From Bolinopsis microptera (lineage: Eukaryota; Ctenophora; Tentaculata; Lobata; Bolinopsidae): a DNA stretch of 60,000 bases. Positions 1-11,600 of this stretch are shown here, piece after piece. The DNA is taken from NCBI RefSeq assembly GCF_026151205.1, contig NC_087082.1:4507408-4567407 (forward strand). Reading direction: 5' to 3'. The notes under the pieces are model-generated. The model was not told the DNA's origin, did no database searches, and was given only the letters and a program-made list of their open reading frames with translations. The first letter of the stretch is position 1; every line of letters starts with the position of its first letter. Position numbers and translations under genes: made by a program.

Positions 1-2562
1 ACCCCGGAATCATACTGTCCTCAACACTCACCTCATTGCAAGATTCCTCAATCAGATTACTGCAATCATCATCAACCACAGTCTCGCTGCTGACCGGTAC
101 TTGCATCCTCTTAAACAGTATCGGGTGTTTACATCTATAATGCTCACGTCTCACCCGGTTTACTCCTTCTAACGCAGCATCAAGACTAAAAGTGGAACTA
201 TGACCAATGCTCGCAACATTTTCTCGAGATTTACCATAAACCTGATACTTATACCGACTAAGTCCATCACACATCTGGTTACTCTTCCCCGAGATATGCT
301 TCATGGTAAAAGTATAGTTAGCAAGCTCTTGAAGCTTCCTGATGACCGAAGATGACATTTTAGAAAATATTGTCGTAATATTCAAGAGTGGCAGACAATC
401 TGTGATAACCGTGAAGTTTTTAACGCCACGTAAGTAAACCGAGAAATGTTTCAGAGTCTGATATAAAGTCTCAAATTAATCTGAGTTTGCGGCCATATCC
501 GCTTGTGGTCCGGAACCTTACGAGAAAAGTACGCAATAACCCTCCTCTTACTTTTGATCCACTGAGTCAAAGTACCACCAAATGCGTGTTTAGAACCATC
601 CAAAGTTACCTCATAACTATTTTCCGGATCACTAACCTCCGGAAATGCTAGGACAGGACTAGATATTAACATGTCACGTAACTTCTGAAATGCACTCTGG
701 CAATCCTCGGTCCACTCGAATACCTTGTTCTTACGAAGTAACGCATAGAGAGGACGCGCTATCTCGGAATATCCCTTGCAGAACTTCTTGGAATAATTCA
801 ACATGCCTAAAACTGATTGCAATTCAGCTCTATTACTGGGAGGTTCTAGATTCTTAATATGCTCTATACGAGAGTCGTTCATCCTGACTCCTTCCTTAGT
901 TAGAGTAATACCGACATATTCGACCTCCTCACGTAAAAATCTGCACTTACGAGGTGTTAGCTTCAGATTACCCAACCTTAGACGAGCAAAGAGTACTGAC
1001 AGTATCTGAATGTGAGATTTAACATCACGCGTAAATATCAACAAATCATCTATGAAGAATGCTAACGCATCAGATATTCCCAGACCGTTTATCAGCCGCA
1101 TGACCATTCTAGTAAACGTAGCTGAACTAGATTTCAGGCCCATGACCATTCTAGCAAACTGATACCGTTTCTGATTGTGCATGAACGCCGTGACATGCCT
1201 GGATTCCTTGGTATACGGAACCTGGTGAAAAGATTTACTCAAATCCACTGTTGAATACAAATTTTTATCGCCCACCTTGTCTAAAATGTGGTTTAAATTC
1301 GGCAGCTCCATTAAATCATCCTGAAGCTCTAAATTTACCATTCTTAGATCCGCAACCAATCGAGAGCGATCTCCTGAAGGCACCAGGAAAAGGGGAGAAT
1401 TAAAATTAGAATGGTCAGGGCATTCCTCAACCACACCAGATCTAAACAAACCTCTAATCTGTCTATCCATTTCCGGCTGCTGCTTAAACGGAATCCTTCT
1501 CGATGGAACCCATCTAGGTTTATAGTTATCCTTGAGCTGGAGATGTGCCTCAAAGAAATTACAACAACCTAAATCATGCTCTCCACTCGAGAAAACGGTT
1601 CTATACTCCCACACAGTCTCTCGAAGATCATTCTTGTCTTCCTCGCTAATCTTCAACTCGTCTAACTTCAACTGCTTGAAAAGACTCTCCCTATCCCATT
1701 CCTTAACTAGCGGCTCCTCATCAGCTAGCTGGCTTACCTCTGGCACTGAACAATCAGATGACACCGCATTAACTGTTTCACAGGTCACTCTCATGACTCG
1801 CTCACCAAACTCTACAGGCTTCATCTTACCCAGCCACGTTCTCTTATTAATCTTTACAGGCTTATCTGTAGGATTCATGACTCTAACAGGGACCATGTTG
1901 TCCTCAGATCGTATGAGAGAGTGCGCTGTGAATATGCCAGTACCTACAACCGTGTTAATATGAGGTTCTAACTGTCCATAAACGTCATCACGTTGACCTT
2001 TAGGTCGCAACAATTTGCCTTGTATATGAGTGCCCGAGAGAGGTGGTATAATAACTGTTTCACTGCATACTACCTTCATGCAGCGCTTAGTGGGTTTAGG
2101 AGGTGTTCTAAAACATGATGAACCCTTGTTAGTATACAGCAATCTATCCCTGGCATTAATATTGATCCCCTGGTCAAACATTAAATCCATGCCTATCAAA
2201 ACCTCTGCCTCATGAAATTCAGAAACAACAAACGTGTGTTCAAAAGATTTTCCGGCAATAACCACTGGAAGCTTAATCTGACCGAAAGTTTTTATGTTAT
2301 TTCCCGAAAAAGACTTAAGCTTGAGATTACACGATACAACCTTTTCAAACTTATCTATAAATCTGACAAATGATTCAGCAACTATAGAAATGGATGACCC
2401 CGTATCCACGAAGAAATTTACTGATCTACCCGCACAATTTCCTCCAACCAAAATGCAGTTTCCCTTACTGCCCCCAATCTCGTTACAATCTTCATAGTAA
2501 CGTGTGTTTTTGACCGCGGGTGACCTCCTTTTAAATCTAGGGCCACCCTTTAGAAGTTTAAA
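1..2562 (-). CDS. pol: Ty3/gypsy pol: protease, reverse transcriptase, RNase H (frameshifted, incomplete)
   Basis: Pol is open from the slippery site at 2562 down to 451, without an obvious own start codon, so it is probably made as a Gag-Pol fusion. In order: an aspartic protease with the DTGSS motif and a later LIGMD segment; reverse transcriptase with VDLSKSFHQ, MGLKSSSATF and the catalytic FIDD box (F where most Ty3/gypsy enzymes have Y); a connection region; and RNase H beginning around TLDGSKHAFGG. The main frame stops at 451, while the rest of RNase H (VITD, then KHISGKSNQMCDGLSR) continues to position 1 in another frame. The switch falls in a short T run near 470-476, consistent with loss of one base. 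Integrase is not in the window. Domain assignment is very secure; activity of this copy is doubtful because of the frame break. Confidence 0.95.
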
Positions 2563-3983
2563 GGCCCCTGATTTCGAGGTCTATACGCTCTGTTCCCACG
2601 ATGCTGGCCATGACCATTCTGATATGCAGACCCTCTGTCTTGATATCTAACTCTATTCCCAGCAAATCTGCTCGGACAGTTTCTCTGAAAATGCCCACTA
2701 TCACCACACTCCCAACAACCTTCTAACTGAGGGCGAACATTCCGTGATCCCCGATTACTCGAACTACCCACGTAATTGCGAGCTGGCTGATAACGTGATT
2801 GAACAGGCGTGTTTCTACGATCATCATTCCTCATACCACCCCTAAAACTATTGCTAACTTGATTAGGAGTCCATGAACGGCCAGTGTGCTGGTTAACTCC
2901 CGACTGGGAAGGAGGACATTCAGGACGACAAATCTCCTGCCTAGTGTCCGTCATTACATGGTCCCGATTTTGCCCAGGTGCTGCAACTCTAGTTCTCTGG
3001 CCATTTAATTCAGAATTATTTACAGCGAAAATCGTATCCGGGGCCTGAGTGAAACCACCTGTTTCACCACCAACAGCTAACGTTATACGCTCAGTGTGGA
3101 TTGCTAGTTTAACCGCCTCACTATAGGAATGTAACTGGGACTCATAAAGCTTAGTCCTTACAGCTATGTCACGAGCTCCTACAACCAGAACATGCATACA
3201 ACTCTCGTCCTTTTTAGACTCGCAGTCATACCCAGCTTTCAAAGCAAGCTCCTCTATACGTGCAATGAACTGCTGGAGGTTCTCACTAGGTAACTGACGC
3301 AACGACATGAGCTCAGTTCTAAAGGCCCAAGATTGAGTAGAAGGAAACATCTCCTCTGAGTATCGCTTAACGAGAAGGTCGATATTACATTTCTCTTCCG
3401 GCCTGAGAGAGATTTTCTGCAGTGTTTCCCAAGTGGATTCACAACGAATGTATGACAACATGTACGTACTAACATCCGAACCACCACTATGCCCACATAG
3501 AATCAAATGCTCCTTGAATCGCCTGGCAAATCTGATGAAATTAGATCCAGTTTCAAAATAAGGAGGCTTGGGAGGCCTGGCACCTGTCAAATGTGGACCA
3601 GCTACTGAACTATTCAATGGGGTTATAATACTGTTACCAAAATCATCCTCGGTGTTCGCGTTTCTAAACTGAACCTGCTCGGATTTAATAACAGGATTCA
3701 TAACGTGCACGTTCTCTTGAAATCTACTGCTAGAACTAGCTGGAGGGGCGTTAGTAACTGTGCTAACTGGTTTAGGCCGTGCATTATCAATCTTATCCTG
3801 CAGGCATTCTAAAGCTGAATGTAAGTCCTTCAACTTATCTTCTAATTCGGAAATGCTATTGCTATCTGCACCAGAATCTAAACCATCTATCTCCTTCATT
3901 ATTTCATCTATGCTAGACTGAATCTTACCCCTTTCTAAAATCAACGTCGCCCACTCCATTTCAGCTGTATAACTATCACACAT
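2550..3983 (-). CDS. gag: Ty3/gypsy Gag with CCHC zinc knuckle
   Basis: A 477-residue open frame. The first 70 residues are rich in charged heptads and look like a coiled coil. The middle (about residues 130-320) fits a retrotransposon Gag capsid region. The C-terminal quarter is rich in Arg, Asn and Gly and contains one zinc knuckle, CWECGDSGHFQRNC, matching CX2CX4HX4C, for RNA binding. Translation ends at TAA (2550-2552), three codons after a slippery heptamer, and pol follows in the -1 frame. The ATG at 3981-3983 is the first sensible start. The frame is undamaged. Confidence 0.9.
   Translation of the reverse strand: MCDSYTAEMEWATLILERGKIQSSIDEIMKEIDGLDSGADSNSISELEDKLKDLHSALECLQDKIDNARPKPVSTVTNAPPASSSSRFQENVHVMNPVIKSEQVQFRNANTEDDFGNSIITPLNSSVAGPHLTGARPPKPPYFETGSNFIRFARRFKEHLILCGHSGGSDVSTYMLSYIRCESTWETLQKISLRPEEKCNIDLLVKRYSEEMFPSTQSWAFRTELMSLRQLPSENLQQFIARIEELALKAGYDCESKKDESCMHVLVVGARDIAVRTKLYESQLHSYSEAVKLAIHTERITLAVGGETGGFTQAPDTIFAVNNSELNGQRTRVAAPGQNRDHVMTDTRQEICRPECPPSQSGVNQHTGRSWTPNQVSNSFRGGMRNDDRRNTPVQSRYQPARNYVGSSSNRGSRNVRPQLEGCWECGDSGHFQRNCPSRFAGNRVRYQDRGSAYQNGHGQHRGNRAYRPRNQGPLNF
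2556..2562 (-). promoter_or_regulatory. -1 ribosomal frameshift slippery heptamer (TTTAAAC) between gag and pol
   Basis: Read on the minus strand, gag codons CCT TTA AAC form the heptamer T TTA AAC in exactly the zero-frame register needed for tandem -1 slippage. The gag stop follows one codon later. The -1 frame (TTT AAA) is open from here into pol. A downstream RNA structure was not computed. Confidence 0.8.
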
Positions 3984-5330
3984 GCTAAAAAGTGAATCTA
4001 AATGTAAAAGTACACTTACATATAGAGTAGATAAGTACTGGAACAGGCGTACCCTTCACGTTGCTGGAAAATCTTCTGGTCAAGACTTTACTTTGCTTTA
4101 CTGGAACTGTAACTTCTACGTCTATCACTCCTGAGTAGATGTACGAAAAGTAAGGTTGCTAAAACTACGCAAATCTCACTGACAATCTAGGTAATAACGT
4201 ACTGAAGTCTACAAGCGGCTGTAAACTAGGTGCTCGTCAAAACGATCGCACTCAACTGGAATATACAGGTACCACAAAATGTGTAGCAACACTTACCAAG
4301 TCTAGTAGGAAGTACTAAAGATCTCGAACAATCTCCACGTAATTCTTCTGCACTGCGATGTACACCGAACTTAGCTTATCAAATGAGAAACGTTAGGATC
4401 TTAAACGAAACTATACTGAATATAGGTGATACTAGAAGGATCACGAGCAAAAATAGCAACACTAAAAGTGGCCTCCAGATATAGAAAACGGAGTTTCTTA
4501 GTGTTTAGTGTATGCTAGTCAAGCTCTAGTCACGAAGCACGAACGGCAGGGCGTACCGTAAGGTATAAATGAAACGAGTATATTAAAATGGATAATTAAT
4601 TAAATGGAAAAGCAATACAAAGTGAACTTCAACAGATAAAACTTCCAAGTGTTCGCTCCAAACAATTGACGTGAATATAGATCACTCGACGTGTCTAATC
4701 ACAAAAGATAGTGCTCAGTCAGACTGGCTATCGTCAATTAGAATCCCTTAAAATGATTAAGGGGCAACTAAGAAGTGAGCTCTCCACATCCGGCTCTCCG
4801 GGTATGCTCCCAAAACTTACGTCACGCCACAACGCGTGTCGGCCTAACGCAGCCAGCCTGCACCAGCGTCTAGACACTGTCAGGACGCTGAGCACTCCAC
4901 TGACAGTCATCCTGTGGTCGCGAGAACCAACCACAGGCCTAGCTGTAAGTCAGGTGCACAAGCGCGGCCAACTACAATATGGCAGTATGTCTGACAGCAG
5001 GTTTGCCAGTCAACCAAATACAGTCAACCCGTGTAAAATGAAATACAAACCAAAACTTTCTAAATTCTAAACCAACTGTTAAACAGTTTAAACTATTACA
5101 CGAAATGTCGCACTACCCGGAAATGTGTAACGGTCCCTTTACTACCAAACATTTCACAAATAAAGTGCTCCTAAATACTTTAAACGCAACCCTCCTAATA
5201 TCACATATTCCGCCGTAAACAAAGTTAATTTATCCGAGAACCTAACAATACTACTTTACAACACCCGAAAGCTATTATTCTCAAGACATGATAAAAATGT
5301 ATCGTTTATCCTTTATACTTATAGTTATAC
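3984..5330. other. Presumed leader/5' LTR region of the gypsy element; no gene seen
   Basis: Upstream of gag there is no credible coding sequence; short frames near 4711-5070 have no domain. The element's 5' LTR and primer-binding site should be here, but I could not fix TG/CA ends or a PBS by eye. Confidence 0.4.
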
Positions 5331-5504
5331 ACAGGGTGTTTCAAAAGTCTTGCGAGGATGTTCTTTTTGGATAACTTTTAATCCATTTTTCTGAATTGAA
5401 CGAACTTTCAGTTTATTGATATTCCCTGGCTTCTGCATAGGATTACTTCGATCCTTGTCAGCAACCATCACAAAAGAATTTATCACTCAAAATAACAAAA
5501 TGAA

Positions 5505-5583
5505 ATTAGAAATTAGAAATTAGAAATTAGAAATTAGAAATTAGAAATTAGAAATTAGAAAATTAGAAATTAGAAATTAGAAA
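5505..5583 (-). repeat. Heptanucleotide microsatellite (ATTAGAA)n, likely LINE 3' tail
   Basis: About eleven copies of a 7-bp unit, with one extra A in the middle. It lies about 95 bp beyond the stop codon of the truncated ORF2 on the same strand. Several LINE clades end in short tandem repeats rather than poly(A), so this is probably the retrotransposon tail. Confidence 0.7.
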
Positions 5584-5676
5584 GATCATTACAAAATTAC
5601 ATGTGTCAGATCCCAATCAGTTAAATGAAAGTTACACAACCAAACAACAAAAAAACATAATATCTTTAAAAAATAA

Positions 5677-6660
5677 TTAAATGGTTTCAAAGTGTGCACG
5701 AAATAAGGATACTAAGTCATAGCTTACTTTTAGGAAATCTTTCACGAAATAGATTATAAACAAAATTTCTGGTCTCCAAAATGTAATCCTCATTAAATAA
5801 TTTACTGAATTGACTATTTGTGAGTATGTTGTGAAGGTCTGTGCTGTTTCTTTGTCTGATCTCCTTGTAGACAGGATGATGTCACTAAACGGGAGCTCGT
5901 TCATGAGGTCTATGGTGATTCTGTCTGAGCTGCAGCAGAAGTGGCAAGCTCTGTAGAAGATGCTTGAGTTTTTCCAGCCATATCGCCCCGTCTCGATATT
6001 AAGTTTGTGGGAGCTTGTCCTCAGCCATGTGGTACATCGGGTTTTCTTGTGATTGGGTAGAGACAGGTATAATGGTTCTAATCCAAAGCTGCTTTTGACT
6101 TCGTTGTAGAATGTAAGCTTTTTGTTTTCAAGTCGAGCTTTTTCCCACTTTTCTTGGAACCAATTTCTCATTCTACTCCGAACGAGTTGGCTGTTCGGCA
6201 TGGGAACATTCTTCGAGACAATTGTTCGTTTAATTGCTCCTGGGTCAAATGCGTCGGTCAGCGCTCTCGATGTTCGGAACCAGGTCAGCTCTAGGTTTCT
6301 TTGCTCTACAAAAGCATGGCGAACAATCTGTGGTGAGTTTTTTCTGTCAAGGAGGACGAGCCTGTTGTGGAAGTCAAGAAAGAGCTTACTCAGTTGTATT
6401 CCAAGGGGATATCTTCCTGTGTCTCCCCATATCGGGATATTTGAAGTTCTCTTGTTGACCCCAGTCGTCCATTTTAGCAGCGAGAGATGCAGGCGCTCGA
6501 TGCTGTCATTCGCTAATTGACTGAGTGTGTCTTTGTCAGACTGTGTTTTCTTCTGGCAGATGTTGCTGAGAATGTTGGTATAGGGGAGCCACACCTGACT
6601 ACCGTATGAGACGACAGGAAGTATAAGGGCATCGAAGAGTTTGAAAAAAAAATGTAAACC
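5677..6660 (-). pseudogene. Non-LTR retrotransposon ORF2, C-terminal fragment (post-RT region)
   Basis: The open frame runs to 6852, but recognisable element sequence starts near 6660 with ALILPVVSYGSQVW and continues with a GVNKRTSN...GDTGRYPLGI segment and a Cys/His-rich CHFCC stretch. This is the conserved region downstream of the reverse transcriptase in CR1/L2-like non-LTR elements. Endonuclease and catalytic RT motifs are absent, as in a 5'-truncated copy. Residues upstream of 6660 include low-complexity repeats and are probably not element coding. The microsatellite at 5505-5583 lies where its 3' tail should be. Confidence 0.75.
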
Positions 6661-7439
6661 ACCAAATGAAACCACCAAAATGTAAACCACCAAATGAAGC
6701 ATTGTTGTAAGAGGATATGACTGACATAGTGACATTGCTTCTTTATAAACACAGCTTTTAAATACAAAATCTAACAAGTAAATTGACGATGATATAAAGT
6801 CGAAATTGTGAAACAGTACCTGAAGTCCTGAAGGATTTGTAAGGTAAATCATACAAATTTACCTCGGTTGTTATTAGGGGACTAATTGCGGTTGCTATGG
6901 TGGTTATGGTAACGTAAAATCTTGAAAAGTCATCATTAAACCTTAGAACTACCAATAACATTTTACAGAATGAAGTTTAGACAAATGAATAAAAAGTTAT
7001 CCAAAAAGTACATCCTCGCAAGACTTTTGTAAATATTTTGCTATTGTTTGTTTGTTTGGGCCCGGACGGTGCCGGTGGTTCTAATGACCATTTACTAAAA
7101 TACATAGATACAAAATACAATATAGTATAAATATTATAATCAGAAGTTTTATAAATCCTATCCGTCCAAGTTAAACTTGAAGGGCGCTACACGCACGACG
7201 AAAACTCCCTTTAATGTGAGCTGAAGTAGACTACTAGTAGTAGAGCTAGTAGCGCTTGAAATTGACAGAACTGAAAACGAAATCTGACAATTGTCGCGAA
7301 AACTGACAGTTTTGTGTGCTCAAAGTGTCGAGAAATACTGACAGTGCAAGACTGGGCACACAAGAGTGAGTTAAAACATCCTCCACACAACAAAAACTTG
7401 AATACACTAATAATAATCAATTATTAAAAACACACAAGC

Positions 7440-8321
7440 TCATTCTGCAGTCTTATTAGTCTTATCAGTACTCTTTATAGCACCGTTTCTGATAAAGTGT
7501 AGCTTATCAGGCTGCTCAGTTACCAGTTTTTTCATGTCCCTGACGAGTTCTCTTTGCTTGGCTCTCTGTTCTGGAGATCGATCTGGGCTGATAAAAACAG
7601 TTTTAAACTTTTCCGTTGCTCGCAGGTTTCTCGATTTAGCGAGAATCTGATTAACAATTGTTGCACTTGCCGCAGTCACTTTAACTGGTCTCACAGCCTT
7701 GCCAGGTTTGAGCTTTCCGACTCTACTAGCTTCGATTCTGGGTTTCTCTCCGATTGCTGAGAACACTTCACTGACCACGGTGCTGAGCTCCTCATTGTCC
7801 TGCTCCGATAAACCAAAAATCATCAGATTTTTGTTTCGGTCTTCCTCCTGTACCACAGTTTTCACAGCTTTCTTGATCATTTCAGAACTGACAGGCTTCT
7901 GAGATTCTGGACAATTCGCCTGTAATACCGAGCTGAAGGATTGGAATTCAGCCTTGACAGACTCTCCGACTGACGATTTAACTGACGTCTGCAACGATTC
8001 CAACTGTTTATTTTTGCAGGCTAGTAGTTCTGACTGCAGCTTAATGATGGTCTCCTGTGTCTCGAACATAAGATGTTTAACTGAGTTTGAGGCCATCTTG
8101 TAGTCCGTGGATACGACACCAGTGAACTCCTCCAAATATCTTAATGCATCGTGCAACAAGTCACACGCAGTGTTCTTGTTCATCTTCTTCACGCACGAAG
8201 GGGATAGTTGCTTCATTGCTGTGATCTCCATCTCGTACATAGCCTTGCTGAGAAGTTCAACTGAGTCACCCCTTAACATGTTGATCTCCTTTTCACCATA
8301 CTCGCTGGGCGGGATGGTCAT
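7440..8321 (-). CDS. Single-exon ORF1-like protein of non-LTR retrotransposon type
   Basis: An intact frame of 293 codons from ATG 8321 (MTIPPSEYGE); a slightly longer frame to 8351 is possible. The first 110 residues are helical and charged, likely coiled coil. From DRNKNLMIFGL onward the protein follows the RRM-like/C-terminal pattern of LINE ORF1 proteins: a Val-rich pair of strands, SRVGK, RPVKVT, LAKSRNLR, VFISPDRSPEQR and LHFIRNGAI. Such proteins bind RNA. A homologue of similar length lies at 26428-27279. No reverse transcriptase follows at once; a truncated ORF2 end lies 0.8 kb downstream on the same strand but appears to belong to another insertion. It may be the remains of a LINE, a non-autonomous element or a co-opted gene. 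Confidence 0.7.
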   Translation of the reverse strand: MTIPPSEYGEKEINMLRGDSVELLSKAMYEMEITAMKQLSPSCVKKMNKNTACDLLHDALRYLEEFTGVVSTDYKMASNSVKHLMFETQETIIKLQSELLACKNKQLESLQTSVKSSVGESVKAEFQSFSSVLQANCPESQKPVSSEMIKKAVKTVVQEEDRNKNLMIFGLSEQDNEELSTVVSEVFSAIGEKPRIEASRVGKLKPGKAVRPVKVTAASATIVNQILAKSRNLRATEKFKTVFISPDRSPEQRAKQRELVRDMKKLVTEQPDKLHFIRNGAIKSTDKTNKTAE

Positions 8322-8615
8322 GGTCGTGTAACACGGTGATACACAAACCACTGTAGCTGCACGTTACAATCAACAGAGATAAGCACTAAGATAAGAGAGT
8401 AAGAAAAGAGCAACATATGCAATTAGTGTAATACTGAACTGAAAAATTATTATTATACAAACATTTTGCTGTTTTAGCCCAATGTCATATCCCCACTTCA
8501 ACCAGCATTCCTTTTCAGCAAAGCTGAGGACATCAGTAAACACAGCGGTATGAGTCGGCTGAACACGGCGCTGTTCATCAAATACTGTAAAACAAACGTC
8601 AGAGACCAGGTAAAC

Positions 8616-8646
8616 CACGTGACCACGTGACCAGATCAACCACGTG
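8616..8646. promoter_or_regulatory. Triple CACGTG E-box cluster
   Basis: Three CACGTG palindromes at 8616, 8624 and 8641, each followed by AC, within 31 bp and about 300 bp upstream of the minus-strand ORF1-like start. CACGTGAC is a binding site type for bHLH factors such as USF/MITF/Myc. Promoter function is inferred. Confidence 0.45.
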
Positions 8647-8651
8647 ACTTA

Positions 8652-11600
8652 AACGGAACACCTTCAGACAATCTCAGACTTCAATTTCGGTCAGTGTATT
8701 TTGCACTCAGTGGATTCAATTTTGTCCTGCAGATCTTTTAGTTCGCCGAACATAGTTCAAAAATAACAGCAGATGGAACAGGATTCAACAAAGGACATAC
8801 ATTTTTCAACATTTCGTAAATATTTTGAAATTCTGCAGCAATGGAGATTTTTATTGAAATTATTATTCTATACTTCAAAGTCGTTTGTACATTTATTTCG
8901 AATTAATCACTACAGCGATATAATTGTGTTGCTCTTGTTACCCAGTTACAAATTACAATTCAAGTTTAAGTTTCAACTAAGTTTCTAATCATGAATTTGG
9001 AGCAAGAAAATAAAGAGAGAAAAATAGCTTTATGTTATAAAAGGGAAGCAATAACAGACCATAATTTTAAAAATCATGGCCAGCTAACAAGCAAATCAAA
9101 ATATCACGTGACATATGTACGACGTACGTACTTCGAAAATGCTTCAGAAACTCAATACTTCAAGTTCAATACAAAGAATCGCGGTTTAACTATCTGAAAT
9201 ACAATACTGATGTGCAAGAGACGCCAGGAGCTATTTTATTTTTGATCTTCTATTCCTGGCGTTCATTTCCCATTACTTCCTAATTTTACACTGGACACTA
9301 TTTTAGCCAATAAACGCAGCCTATTAATAGGCATAATCATAATGGCTAGAGAATAATCAATTGTACATCTTCAAGGCTAAACGTGTAGCCGAGCTGTTAG
9401 GAATCAACATCGTCAAGCAAGAGCTTCTAAATCCGATAATACGATCAGGACCCTTTCAAAGTATAAATCAATATGATTTGTTGCACAGCATTATCAATTA
9501 TACTCTTTTTCTTTAGGAATTCAAACGGAGCACAATTATGGATAAGTCATTGTCGTTGCCTACTGGTTTTTCATTACTTATGATTACCAAGAAAAATGCT
9601 ATTTTTCTATATACTCAAATCTTAGTCAAGATGCAGATGTCAACATTCATATTCATTCAGGTCACGTTTAAAATTCTAAGCTTAATTTTTTTGGCTTTTA
9701 ATATAGCAGTTCTACATAATCTAACAGATATTTAAATATGGTTAATTGTAATTGAGTAATTGGGGCCAATTCTATCAGTCGATTAATCTTAAGGATCTGG
9801 ATACTTGTGAGAAGGTAAACCACATGATTCTGACACATGACAGCGATCGACCAATCAGCTTTCAGCATTAACCGATCAAAACCCATAATCACTACCACGT
9901 GACAAAACAAATAAAGTTCACGTCCCTACCAATATCCAGATCTATTGACTGTTCACATCCCATCTCTAACAAAATTTTTGCGATCATCAAGATTTGGTGA
10001 TTTTCTTCTCAAGAACGAATCACTCAAGAGGAGTCAAAACCAAAATGATATGCAATGTGAGTTCCTTTAGTGTTTGTTATTCGCTTGGTCATCCTTCAGC
10101 TTGCCATAGCTGTTCTGAGATTTTATGTACTTGATTCGTTGAGACCTGAGGGGAATAAAATATTGAACATTTTATAGTCAACACTATAGTCTGTGTGTAA
10201 ACTGTAAACATGGCTTGTAATTTGTTATATATCGAAATCATCTAGATCTTACTAGTAGTATCTTCAGTTGATAGTTCAGATATTTAAATTGAACTTTTTC
10301 TTGATGTTGATAGAACAATATGCAATATTAAAGACGACATCTACCTCTCTCGGCAGCTAGCGAAAGCCATGTAAAATATGATCGCGCAAAGCAGTCCAAT
10401 TAGAACCAGAGGTAAGATAAGTTTCTGCGGGCTTGCCTCGTCGTACCCGCACCAACTATACTGTACATACAGCGGGGTGCCTTCTATACACCTGTACCTG
10501 CAATTTGAAGTTAGTCAGCTGTTTTAGTGGATTCATTGATTTATTTCAAAATCAAAAGGAAACACCATTATTCATTTGTTCATATTTCACAGCATTTAAT
10601 TATAATCTGTATTCTGTAATCAAACAAAACTGTTAAATATAATTTCATAATCTGATTTTCCACTACACATGCTTAAATCACATGACCGTAGAACATGAAC
10701 AGAAACTAAACATTCTTTTTATACCTAAAACACGGCTGCTCAATGTCGGTTAACGGGCTGCTGTCGGTAACATGGCTCTTATAACACTCGCTCAGCCCAC
10801 AGAAGTCTTCAAATGGCAGCATCTTAACTGGGGGGAACACCGTCAATAGTTTACTTACCTGAGGACTTCAGGCTTCGTTGTTACTTACTATGACGGATAT
10901 TCGGTGGATTGGGGAGGCAGGCGTCACCGGTAAAAGTTTACCTGATACTTTATCGATATTTGATAATCGATCTATAGATTTTTCCCCTCCCCTATATAAA
11001 TTTGTTGGGTGCTATTTTAATTATTACCTGGATCAAAGCCCTCTGTAGCAGAGACTGTAGTCTTAATGTCAGTTTCATTGCATACGTAATTCTGGACACA
11101 ACTGTAAGCTTCTAGGGTGAACGTTTTGAAGTCACCACATTTTTCAATGTATTCCACGATATGATCGCTTCCTCCAGCCATTGTTCTACCAAAAAGTAGA
11201 TATTAAACTTCGTAATCTAAGAAGAAGATTGCTAGCTTTCAAAAATACCAGTTACTAACAAGAGTTAGCGCAAAACATGTGACATAACTATTATACTAAC
11301 ATAAAGGCAGGATAGTGTTACTAGCAGCGTATACAGATACTGCAATTATCTAATGGGGGCATAGCGCACCGTTTCCACACCAACAAATAATTTTTTGAGG
11401 ACTCCCATTTTTGTAATCGAGCATTTCCTGGTCAAAGTGCATTTTTCGGAAAAGCAAAATTTGTTTCATGGAGAGACTATAAGTTAATCATTTCTTGTGG
11501 TATCGAGCTGAAATTTTGCACGAAGTTTATTCATATAATCTAGTTCAAGATGTGTGTAAAATCTTGATATCGTATAAGATTAAAAGAAACATAATGATAC

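Larger units (their letters stand above)
1..3983 (-). mobile_element. Ty3/gypsy-type LTR retrotransposon, left part outside window
   Basis: The minus strand carries gag followed by protease, reverse transcriptase and RNase H, in the Ty3/gypsy order. Integrase and the 3' LTR would lie left of position 1. The 5' LTR must lie right of gag (after 3983), but its borders cannot be set because the partner LTR is not in the window. Gag is intact and pol has one visible break, so the copy looks fairly young. Confidence 0.9.
5331..7030. mobile_element. Inverted-repeat DNA element interrupted by a 5'-truncated non-LTR retrotransposon
   Basis: The left end (5342-5391, beginning AAAAGTCTTGCGAGGATG) recurs in inverted orientation at 6981-7029 with a few mismatches, giving arms of about 50 bp. 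The leftmost bases ACAGGGTGTTTC resemble ends of Tc1/mariner-like elements, but the right outer end diverges. The interior is mostly non-LTR retrotransposon sequence, so the simplest reading is a small inverted-repeat element split by a LINE insertion. No target duplication was found. Confidence 0.55.

Noticed and set aside
803-2497. Plus-strand open frames opposite the gypsy pol
   Set aside because: They are antisense shadows of a clear pol frame and have no domain or codon signal of their own.
4711-5070. 119-codon plus-strand frame
   Set aside because: It lies in the presumed leader/LTR of the minus-strand gypsy element and has no recognisable content.
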